A stretch of DNA of 64,000 nucleotides from Lumnitzera littorea (lineage: Eukaryota > Streptophyta > Magnoliopsida > Myrtales > Combretaceae): contig JAMXBB010000004.1 of the NCBI GenBank assembly GCA_024138015.1, forward strand, positions 76,540,363-76,604,362, given 5' to 3'. The notes beneath the pieces are model-generated. The model saw only the letters and a program-made list of their open reading frames with translations, made no database searches and had not been told where the DNA came from. Of this stretch, positions 24,001 to 36,000 are shown one piece after another; position 1 is the first letter of the stretch; each line of letters starts with the position of its first letter. The position numbers were made by a program, and so were the translations under genes.

Positions 24001-26070
24001 TCTTCTTCTTCTTCTTCTTGTATTGGCGAAATGGAAAAATTCTAGAGAATCAATCTACGGGCTTAATGTTAATTCTTAAAAATTTTGATTCTATGGTAGC
24101 TATTGGTAGAAGTTTTTCATCTTAAATTAAATTAAATTTTTGTATGAAATCATGGGCATATGCCATGGGAGAACATATCCCTATTTTATCAGGTATGGGG
24201 GGTGATGGTGTCCATTATATTCCCTTAAGCAATGAAGAGGAGTTTTTTTTGCTTTCAACTTAAGGGATATGGAGATTGGATACCTTCTTTTGAGATATAA
24301 ATTGCAAAAAGCAAGAAGCAGCAGAGGCTGATGCTGTAGAGTTTCTAAGTTGGTGGGGGGGGGGGGCGGCTTTTGGAACTGCATTAGGCTCCTGCTAAAT
24401 CTTAAATGATTGTTACTTCATGGTCTACTAGATTTCACACATTAAAAACTAAAAAAGCACAATCAAATAGCATCAATCTGGGACATAGCAGAGTCATCTC
24501 TTTCTTAAGGCGAATTTCAGAATTTGCAGTCTAATTTTTTTGGCTCAGATAAGTGGATCCTCTAGGACGGATGCATTGGCACCATTACTTGGTAGTTTGT
24601 CTTACTAGTTGGTTGTCACATTAGAGTGTGGATACTCTGTTGTATCACTGGAGGTATGTAGACATGCTACTGAGAGTTTCAGGTCTTGGAATGTTTTTTA
24701 CGCCTATGGGAACATTTTATTTACATGAATCGTTTAGGTAAAGAGTAATGATAATATCTTGAAAAACCTGATACGATGTGATAGTCCCCTTGAATTTTTG
24801 CTTAAGTGGAATGCTGATAATAGTATTTGTAAAAGAGTGGGCATTTTATGTTTGCCATTATTTCATAAAAACTGCGCTCTTTTTTTTTTTTTTTCCCAAC
24901 TTTTTTCTATCATTTGCTATTGTATGAGCCAAGAATAAATTTATATGCTATCTTCATTTTTTTTTTTTTTTGGGGGATAATTTGAAACTTTTTTTAGGTA
25001 ATTAACTCTTCAATATCTTAAGTGTTTTTAAAAGAATGGAAGATGTGCTAATTCTATGTATATCTAGCGTTTGGTGTTTTAAAAGAAGTGTAGCTTTTAA
25101 CAATCACAAATATTTAATATAAATTTATGAAAATGTATAATTAAATCTAGATGACATGTAATACTAGTCTAACTATAACCTCAAAAATATAGATGTCATA
25201 TGCAATGTTATCAAACTCATATTGATCCACACAATTCAATTCCGATTCAACACTCTGTCGAATTTGATTTTTCCTTAATTTTTAACCATCTTATACGTTC
25301 GAATAAACCATCCAATCCAAATCCGACAACACTGAGCATATGTTGCTTTGACCTATCATGTAAATTGTAAGTAGCAATCCACTCTCGAAAAGTTATTGTA
25401 CTTCCATTTGAATCGACTTGCATGTTTCGAAAAAATTCACCACCGGCAAGCATACATCGATTTGTCGTTCAGTCATTGCAAATCATCCTTACATGTAGTA
25501 CCATATGTGTTCTCAAGGATTAGTATGTAATCTATGGACGTTTCTTCTCTTTAATGATGTATTAGTGGGAAGAATGGTCAAGGTCAAAATTTTGATAGTA
25601 CAAGAATTATCAATTCTGCCAAAACCCCCTTCCTTAATATTTAACGATATGCCATGGTTGTGTAACCTTTAAAACCATTTCACCAGCCAAGATCCTGCTA
25701 TATATCCAATTATCCATTACTTTTTATCACCCAATTTGGAGAATCCATCTAGCCACTTGTCTTCATTTTGATAAATCCGGGATCTAGTTGAGTAATCTTA
25801 CTTTTCTATACGATTAAGCATGCTTAACCAAAGATTAAGTAATGAATATGTATTATATCTCTATTTAACGCATTTTCCTTTAATATGATGAACTTGGCTA
25901 CTTTAATAGGGGTTTCCATCTATCTAGGCAATGCTCCTCCGAGTGTCCACCTGCACTGGCTGAATCGTCGTCTAAAGCCAAAGCAGAATTCTGGTCTAAC
26001 AAAACTGAATAATGCTTCTCCGTCTGGTTTCCATGGCATGGCACCTACTAGACCAAAATGCACCTCCAGA
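23885..26070 (+). repeat. Segmental duplicate block A2 (decayed MED4 3' flank)
   Basis: This is a direct-orientation copy of 15.59-18.66 kb that includes the MED4 fragment and downstream sequence. Several internal stretches of A1 are missing (for example most of what corresponds to 16.8-18.1 kb is shortened or replaced) and A2 has its own expansions such as a G-run at 24353-24366 and long T-runs near 24880 and 24960. It ends about 1 kb from the 3' end of STR8. Confidence 0.82.
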
Positions 26071-27051
26071 AGACAATAAAATTTCAGTCAGAGCTCTAAG
26101 GGTTGCACACCACCCCTTCTTCTCTGCAATGCGAACGGTCAACTGCATGGTTATAAATCCACCTATTGCACACTGATAAATCAATTTCTCCCATCACCAT
26201 TGAGCATATGCCCTTTTTGTTCTCTTTATATAGGACACACCATTATGCTTCAATCTTGCAGAAGAATCATAATCGTGCTAATCCAATTGACATTAGCTCA
26301 TCCAATGTGAGTAGCATGTAATTTCCTTTCATAAAAAATGTCGAAGGAATTTGTCTGGTGTTGGCTAAGCAAGTATCTACACCTATCTAAAGGTAGGGCT
26401 TGACATGCCCCAAATCCTCTTGAAAGAGAACTCTGATAACATGGTAAAAGAAAAACCAGCTAAAATCATGGCATCCGAATACAAGATCGAAACCTGACAA
26501 GTAACAGTTACAAGAGCGTTCCTGTATGATGCAGTTACCATTGCCTATCTGCTCCTGTGGAAATGCTGCTTCAACACCATTTCACTTTCAGCCTTTGAAT
26601 GAAATCACTTTTGTAAAGGGCTACACAGAATATTCTAATAATTGGCTCACATATGCAATCTAGTCAAGTTACTTGAAAGAACTTGATGAGCCTTGGTTCT
26701 AGACAATTTATGTTAGCACAGGCACCTTTTTGTTTTCCAAAAGATGGCTTAAAATGGCCTCCACACCCTTTCAACATATGAATACTTCTGCTAATTCATA
26801 TGATGTACAGACTGCAGGTAGTTTTGATGGTGAATGAACCAAAGGACAAAAATCTGCCTATCCTAAAGGTAATTCCAAAATGAATATTCTAAATGCCTCA
26901 CTGTTCTTACTATAGAAACACAAACTTCCACCAGTACCTGAAATCGGTTTCTCACTGTTTCAACTGTTGTTACGAGTGGGGTCAAGTGAACAAAAACGTT
27001 TGACTCGAGATAAACCAATGAAAAGTGCAACTTCATATCTAGCATTTGTAG
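26071..27051. other. 3' flank of STR8
   Basis: No open frame or repeat recognised. The region should contain the STR8 3' UTR and polyadenylation signals on the minus strand. Confidence 0.4.
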
Positions 27052-30000
27052 TTAACCAGCTTGCACTTCCATATCTCTGTAAATGTGCCACTTTTTGTAT
27101 CTCTCATGGCCAGGCAATACTGGTCTAATTCGGGAAGCCGTCATACAACTTGAACAGCAACATCCACGGAAATTGTCAACACAATCCATGCAGCACCTGG
27201 AAAATGATAGATAAATTAAAATTATTATTAAAGCATGAATAAGAAGTGAAATAAATCCATGGACTGCATATGTCAATGCTAGGAGAACTGGGCAAAAAGT
27301 CCAACAACCAGATCATAAATTTAAGCCCCATTTTCCCTTCCCTTTCAACCCAGCAATATTTATCATATTAAAAAAAAAAATTCAGGTGATACATTCTACA
27401 AATGCTAAATTCCAAGTTTCAACATCATTTAGCAATAGCCAGGATATGGCCAGTTCAGAATGTTCTTCAGAAACGGATGGCTTGATAATAGTTGAGTAAA
27501 TATTCAAAAAACACCCAGTTAAGCCACAAAGAACAGGGCCAGTGCACAGTAGCCCATGAAAGCCTGATACAAGGGAGAAAGGCTACAAACACATATAAAC
27601 AGCTTCTCTTCATATCATTGACAGAAAAGCCTCCAGAGAGGAAGTCTAAAAACATGTGCAAATATTTATTATTTAAATTAATTGCAACAGACCTACTCAT
27701 GTGGTGTATCTGATCCCCACCAAGCACCCATGGATAGATTCCAAGAGGATTAACAGAAGAATGTCAAGAATTTTTATTGATTTTTGTCTATAAAATGGAG
27801 ATACAAGAAACCATAATCCCATAAAAGGGCCATGAGTAAGAGCTCACAAGAATACATGAGCATTAGCTCACCAATGAAACAAACTGTTTATCTAAAGAAT
27901 ATCTAGAATAATCTATCACTAACTCTCTCTCCCAATTTATACTAACTAGTCAAGTGACTATTATTAGTAAATGGATGCCACATAAGCACCTTTCCCTACT
28001 AATACAAACCACATACACACTAAACAAACTAACACATATTCTACACATACTAATACACACATACACATTAGGTCATATCCATTCCACCCCTCTCAAGAAT
28101 GTCCTTATCCTCGAGGACAGAATGTGGTGAGCCAAAGAAAACCATTGACCAACTCCTTGACTAACAGACTGTGGTGTTGGATGCAAGTAATCGGTTTCAT
28201 GATCTCACGCCTAGACAACCCGAACCATTTTGGTGTTCTTCTAAAATCATCACCCTCAAAGATTTATTGGGACACTTGTGACGAGGAGAGTAAGGTTGAT
28301 CACATTTAAAACAAAGTCCCTTAGCTGATTTGTCATGAAACTCAACATTAGTAAGCTGCTTTTGGCCATGAGACTTCTTCCAGCCATCCTTGTGTTGGTG
28401 ATGTTGTGGAGGAGCAGTGGAGGAGGCTGTAACAGTGATCTCAAGCTTCAAGCCAGCATGAGTGGAATATAAAGGCATAGTGCTCCAAGGAGAAGAATGC
28501 ACAATCCCAGGATACTCCGAAGTAGGGAATAGCAGCTATGGAATAGGTGCCTAACTATTAGAGATGACAGGACGAGGCTGATGACATAAAGGCTTAGGAC
28601 TCAACTATCCAACACCATGATCAGTAGGCAAAACAAGAAAAATATCATAAGCAAATTCCCTTTCAGCTTTCTTTGCTAACTCCATCGCCATATCCAAGGA
28701 AGTTGGAATGAGAGTATCTAATCTTACTTGAATTTCTTCCCGCAATCCCCCTATGAAAGAGCCAAGTTGTTGAGAATTTGTCATTGGTGGAGCTTGTGAC
28801 ACCAAAATTTCAAACTCCTCAATGAATTGTTCAACAAAATCAACTTAGCAAAGTTGAGAGAGGCATTTGTAAAGATTTGCCATTGAAAGGCCACCAAAAT
28901 GGCACATCAACTCCTCTTTCAACACTAACCAAGTGAAATTAAGTACTTGTTGTTGAAGAAATTGTAGCCAATGGACAGCTTGGCCACGCATACATGGGGA
29001 ATTAACATAACTTTGCATCCATTACTAGTATGAGTGACCACAAAGTAATGTTCAATCAAGGTGAGCCAATGAGCAGGATCAAAATCATAGAAAAGGGGGA
29101 AATATAAGCTTGGATCTGATGTAGTTTGTCCACTCCATGACATCAGTAATCGTTGAGTGTAATGGTGGTTGATGGAGAATTGCCTAGAGGCAGTGCAGAT
29201 CTAGAAGGTGTACTACTACTAAAATTCTCTACATGGAGAATTTGAGATTGAATGCCAATTGGAACTTTGCCACTCGATTTCGAATTCAACAAAACGTCAC
29301 TTGGAAAGTCAGTTTTTGAACGATATAATTTCAATACATTCGCCAACATATTTTGGATTGACTTCAATGAGTCTTGAACCAAAGCAACATTACTACGTAT
29401 GGCAGCTACTTGATTCGACAATTCTTTTTTATTGCAATCCATTATAGCAACATGAAGCTTGACTTTAGTGAAGTCCTATTGCAGCTCCATCGAGTTCTCC
29501 AATTCGTCAATGTGAGATTCCAATCAACTCATGGTTGTAGAAGTCGAATACAAGAAACACTAATTTGGATAAGGATCCAGGAAAGAAAGCGAGTAGCAAT
29601 GAGTTTGCGCCAATTGATAGATTCCAAGAGGATTAATAGAAGAATGTTAAAATTTTTATTTGTTTTTGTGTATAAAATGGAGATACAAGAAACCCTAATC
29701 CCATAAAAGGGCCATGAGCAAGAGCTCACGAGAAGACACGACCATTAGCTTACCAATGTAACAAACTGTTTATCTAAAGAATATCTAGAATAATCTCTCA
29801 CTAACTATCTCCCTATTTATACTAACTAGTAAAGTGACTATTATTAGTAAATGGATGCCACATAAGCACCTTTCCCTACAAATACAGATCACATACACAC
29901 TAAACACACAAGTAACACATATTCTACACATACTACTACACACATACACATTGGGTCATATCACCCATTCTTGCAACCACAACAAAGGTAGAGGTTATAT

Positions 30001-33000
30001 AACATTTCAGTGGTAAAACTATACATGGGAAAGGAACTTACAGAAAAAGCAGGTTGCAGTCAAGATTAGCACAATTTCGATGCCTTAATTCATGGACAAG
30101 AGAACTACAAATGTAGCACTTTGAAAATTTATCGTGCTCAGAAACTTGCGGTGGCCTATGTGCATCAGCCTTGGCCTCAGGGTTGTATGCAGATGGGGGA
30201 AGAGAAAGTCGTGAGTCAAAGACGAACAAGTTGCCAACCCATTCTGAGGGACCTTCATTCTCAAGATAGTGAGAAACACCTCCCTTCAACGTATATAGAT
30301 TCTTGTAACCCTTTTTCCTGCACTACAAAGAAACTAAGTATGAAATGGAGCCTTTTTTTTTATACTAAAAAAAAAAATCCCCTCTGTGGTAGTTATCCAC
30401 ATTATCAGTTTTTTTTTATTCGTTTTCTTCCTACAGGAAATCACACAAGTAGGGACAAGGGTAACTTAAAAAATAGATCTCATTATCTACTGCTAGGAAA
30501 CTTATATTGATTAGACTGATGAAGAAAATCCGTACGTTAGAACATGAAAAATCTAATCAAGGTGCACAGTACTCTAATTGGAACTCCAGAAACTAGTTCG
30601 ACCAGCATATCCCTGGAGTTGGCCCTCCCAAAAAAAAAAAAAGCAGAAGAATAAACAGTATTTAGTTCTCGAAAGAATTAAAAATATTTGGCATTTCTTA
30701 AGTCAAAATCTAAAGGAAAAAATGCAGTAATACGTATGCAGTTTCCTATGTCATGTATTTAACACGAATAGATGAAATAACACTGTACTATAGATAGTTT
30801 TTAGTAGATGAGTTCCCAGAAACACAATTGTACATCCCACTCAAATTCTTTCTCTGAAATTAGTATAAAGGGCATTCCATGTGAAACTGATCCAAGGGAG
30901 AAAACATAAAAAATAATACGATAAAAGAGAAAGAGAAAGAAAGTACTTGAATGTACCAAATGCACGTATACAGGAAGATATTACCTTAAGACAGTAGAGT
31001 AGACGTCACAGCGAATTCCGCCAGTACAGTACATCAATACATCTGTTTTCTCTTTGTCAACACCTGCCAGGGGATCTGGACTTATGACCTGGATAGTATA
31101 AAATGGAGTTTGCATATGACGCGTAACAGAAATTTCACCAACATGCTAATAATGTGTCACACAAAATCTCATGAAAAATAGACACAGCTTAGATACAAGA
31201 ATTCCTTTTCGAATGATAAAATTAATATTAAAAGAAAAAATCAAAGGATGAGTCAAAGACATCAAGTTTCCTCATTCTTTTTTGCATCTACCAAAATATA
31301 AAAGGAATTATACATCTTCATAAGCATGTGGAGGCACAGCTGCAAGTTCTCATTTATTTTATTATTCTTATTTTCAAACAACCCATGTGGTGGGCCAAAT
31401 CAATCAGAAAGTGAGGAGCTCCTAGAAGCAGGAAAGATACACAAAATCTTACATTGAAAGCCTCTAATCACTCCACAATATGTCAGTGCAGCACGACTTC
31501 AAGGAAGCTCCTAAAAATACGACAGATCCTTATACCAAAAGCCCCTATTCACTACCTAAGTGTTAAAAAGCACAAAGCCATATCTATCATGATAAAATCC
31601 ATACCTTTGACTGGGATTGACCAAACGAAGTACTCCTGAAACAGTCCACTTCAGGACGTGTAGCCCCACAAAAATGACCAATATCCCATTCATATCCTGC
31701 TAACAACCACGTCCTTCAGAGGTTTAATATTTAAGGATAAAAAGTATCTACCTAATAACACCAAGTGATTCTCTGAAAATACAGCGAATTTGGATCATAT
31801 CATACAAGCGAAACACACTCTTCTAACACCAACTATCCATAATGAACAACATCATTAGTGACCCAAAAAAAGATTAGCAAGATGAAAATTGAAATTTCCT
31901 ACCTGACAAAATCACCCTTCTCTGATAGTTGACAACACTAAAAGAGAGTTGTTATTAGCTTTCTTTTATATCTAGAACTTGCTTAGTCTAAGGAATCACC
32001 CATATCCTTGTTTATACATCACAATTTGCAATGCAAATTCTTTATGCGTGCTGTCTGATAATAATATTAAGCTACTTGAGTGAAGTCAACATTGATGTAA
32101 TCATACAACAAGGATTTTCAAAGCAAACATATAAAGGAGCAAATCCTAGAATCAAGAAATCACCATTTCTTATATCCAACAAAACAAGGTCAGAATCCAG
32201 ATTGCCATCCAATTCATTCCTGCTCTTATTAACTGCTTCAAGTCGTTTCTTCCATTCAGATGGTGCCAAAGGGGTTGCCCTCATGGATGGATCAAGCAGA
32301 GGCAAGTTAGAAATACCTCCATCCAACTGGAAGGGGAAAAGGTCATTAATTTTGTCTTCAAAGCTGAGGATGATACTGTCATAAAGATCACAAACCAAGT
32401 TGCCAATTGTGTAGGGAAACATTTTGACTAGCTTTAGTATATAAAGGAAAAAAGGGCATGGTGTAGCTAACCTCTACCAAGGGCTTAAACTGCACTTTCA
32501 ACTTTGGAAATGCATGCCCATTAATAGCAGGAGAAATCTGGACAAGAATATCAGAGAATCTTTCCTCTTCCCTTAACCATTCAGCATATGAAAGAGCATC
32601 TTCATATGGCCCACTGTACTGCATAAAGGTAGAAAACAGGATGCTCAGACAGATGGAAGATAAATATAAACTAATATAAGATGCAAGTACCTGTTTCCTT
32701 GCTACTCTGATTCTTATATAATCCTACTCTAGAAGTACCATTACCACTAATCTAAATCATTGTGATAAATAATAAAGGCAACATCTTATCATTATGTTAC
32801 TGCTCGTTAGAGACTCAAAGAAAAACCCACCCAAAAGTTTCTCTAATAAACAATTATTGAAGCCTCACTAACAGACTGTGTGACTAATATCCAATAGTAT
32901 AAGAATCAGAATGGTTTGTTAAAATGGAATGATTGACAAAGGAACAAACAGAGCTTAGCTATCATCAAAACAAAGAACTATTGTAGTCTATTTCTGCAGG

Positions 33001-36000
33001 ATATTGGCAATTCCTTTTGGCATATTCTTGAACTCTTTAGGAAGGGATTCTGTGAAAAGCTGCTAATGTAGGGCTAGCTTAGATGAGTCTTCAACAGGAC
33101 TTAAATATAGTTTTCTCCATAACTAATCAGTGTCATCCAGGTGTTGTTCAAGACCTTTTATTATTGCCTATAAGTTGTAATTCATCAATCATGATGCCTC
33201 CATTCCAGGCCTTCGCTTCTTCCAAAGGAGACTGGTCTTAATTTCTTAACATGAAAAGTGTGAGCTTTATTAAATAAAACAAAAGGATTCCCTTCACCAT
33301 CCTTAACTCATTTAAATATCCATAATTAGTTATCTTCCCATCCTAGCCAAGTAGCTTCAATTAAAGGCATGGATGAGCCAAATCTACTATTGAGTTACTC
33401 AAGTTCAACATGTTCACTCAAATCGATTCAATGAGCTTTATAATATTTAGCTCGACTAACTCACGAGACTAAGAAAAGATTCCTCTGTTGAACTTAAGTA
33501 GTAAAAGTTCCTTAGAAATTTTTTTCTCTTCTTTCCAGTTAGCCGAACCAGGATTTAATTTGTTTGCCTCCTATATCCAGCTGAGGGTCTCCCTTACTCT
33601 TGTTAGTTGTTACTTTCTCGGGGATATTGTCAAGATGTGATTTATTAAGCTTTCTCAAGTGGGATTTAAGAGCTTTGAGCTTGGTTACTGTTCTAAACAT
33701 GACAGCCTTAAACGTAACTTCATTTGCGATGTCTAAAATCTGGGTGATCCTTCCAAAAGCCAAAATATTCAAAAAAGTTCTTTCATGCCACCTGGTTGAG
33801 ATCAAGATGGACTAAAAGTGAGCTGTGACCAGAGATGCACGGCACAAAACTTGGACTTTGAAAGCTGAGAATTCCTCCATCCATGCATTATTAACAAAGG
33901 CACTATTTAAGCACCAGAGTATAGGATTAAGAAGGCTTCAGTTGCATCAAGTATGAGGGAGATCATTAGCTCTAGCATCATCAACTTCAATGTCATAACA
34001 TACTACATTGAATTGCTGCATTCCTCGAGATGACTTCATTTCCACCACATCTTTCTTCCAAAGTTCTACATTCATTAAAACCACCAATGATGAGCAAATC
34101 TTCTCTAATATAATTTATTAGCCTCATAAGATCACTCCATAGGCTTTTTTTCCAAGTTTCAGCATTAACAATAGTGACATACAACAGATTGCTCTCCCTT
34201 AGGAGACAAGTACAATGCATGAGTTGGTTGTTAATCATCAACACCTGGACACCCCACATAGCAGGCCGCCAACCCACCAAAATGCAACCATTAGGGTGTG
34301 GTTCAAGCTTTTAAGAAGGAAGAGTCTGAGTCCAAACCGAATTGAGATTTTGAATTCTCATTTTCGTTCCCAAAATATCAATAAGGGAGATACTATGGTC
34401 CACATAGAAATTGCAAAGTTTGCTGCACATTCAGGGATTATTCAATCCCCAAGGATTCCATGTTGCTAACATAATTATTTACAGGGGACAAAGTCAATAG
34501 AATGGAGCTTCAATACTGAGGGGATCCAGAAGATCTGCCTCATTTTTCCCAAGCTCTCTTTTTCCTTGACTTTTTCTCTCTTAATAGTGCACCAAGCTGC
34601 TGCTTCTTGAACAAGGGCAGAAGTAGGAGAAGAGTAGCTATCAAGAGGAGCTTCATCTAATTGTGTTTCCTTCACATCTGAAGGAGAAGAGGAGTTTGGT
34701 TCAATAGCCACAGTCTCCAAGACAATTAGAGGATGAGTCAATTGATTACCATGCCTTTGTTCAAAATAAGAGCAACCACAGGACTAGACTTGATGACCTA
34801 TGCTAACCTTGATCCTCAACAGCATCAAAATCTTTACCTTCTGTTACCTTACCTCACCTGCAACCTCCTCCACACCCTCACCTACAAACCACATCCACCT
34901 TCACAACAAACTGATCCCTGTCAGGGCATTTACCATCTCTATGACCAAAGATCTAGCATTTAGGGCAAAGGTGGGTAAGAATATGATACTTAACATCAAC
35001 TTTAGAGATTGAGCCATACATTCCATGTCAAACTCTTTGAGGAGTTCTCCATCAGCTTCCATCTCCACCAAAGCCCAAGCATGCAGATTCATTCATCGGT
35101 AGTTGTGAAAATATATATTTGTAGGGGCTTGCCAAGAGCACTAATGGCATAACTGACTCCTCCATCTTCTTCGATTCTCTACAAAAAGGAAATTTCAAAA
35201 ACAAGTTGTGTTGCTACTTTGAGGACTAATCATAGAAAATGCTCCACTTGTTCATATTAGCTAACGGCTTAACTACCTAACTAGCAAGATAGTAATTTGC
35301 ATCCATGACAAGGTTTGTTTCCAACAAAGAAATAAAGAATACAATTTGTTTATTGGCAAAAGACAAAGCTCCAAAACCTAAAAGGTATAGGGGTAGCTCC
35401 TTCCGGGATGCATGGGACATTGTAGGAAATGAAGCTTGTTTGGCTATTAAGGATTTCTTCTATAGGAGTAGCCTTCTTAGAGAGGTAAATTCTACTCATC
35501 TCCATGTTGTGGCTAAAGTTGAAAATCCCTTCTCTTTTTAACTTTTGGCCCATAGTATGTTGTAATACCTATATAAATGTAGCTCTGAAATCCTTGACAA
35601 TTGACTAAAGTCTGTTTTTCCATCCTTTGTAGTAAGGAGCAAACAGCGTTTATCAAAGAAAGGAGGAATGTGGATAATATTTTAGTGGCACAAAAGCTTC
35701 TTTAGGTTACCATAAGAGTAATAATGGACTTAGATATGTTCTCCAAGTACATCTTATGAAGGCTTATGATAACGTACAATAGAGGTCCTCGAAGCAATGG
35801 TTATGGCTTTTCATTTTAATTTGTTAATCAAATTATGGTATATATTTCTACCCTTAGGTTTTCTATTAATATCAATGGAGAGTTGGTTGTTATTTCTCTT
35901 CTTTTAGAGGCCTACATCAAGGGGACTCATTATCTCACTACTTACTCATACTTATCATGGAAGTTCTCTCTTTCTTGTTAAGAGAGCAAAGCACTAAAGA

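Larger units (their letters stand above)
27731..29963 (-). mobile_element. Non-autonomous gag-only LTR retrotransposon (Ty3/gypsy derivative)
   Basis: Two LTRs of about 350 bp flank only about 1.53 kb of internal DNA. On the minus strand the internal part encodes broken gag. The N-terminal coiled region is at 29442-29143. The capsid-like part is at 29143-28605 (FYDFDPAHWLTLIEHYF, QLGSFIGGLREEI.VRL). The zinc knuckle is at about 28320-28280 (CFKCDQPYSPRHKC). Almost at once the last codons of a gypsy polyprotein follow (VLEDKDILERGGMDMT, 28135-28078). Protease, RT, RNase H and integrase are missing, so this is an internally deleted, gag-carrying derivative of the TR-GAG kind that would need enzymes from another element. 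A purine-rich tract (GAGAGGGGTGGAA) precedes the 3' LTR. It lies wholly inside intron 7 of STR8, on the same strand as the gene. Confidence 0.85.
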
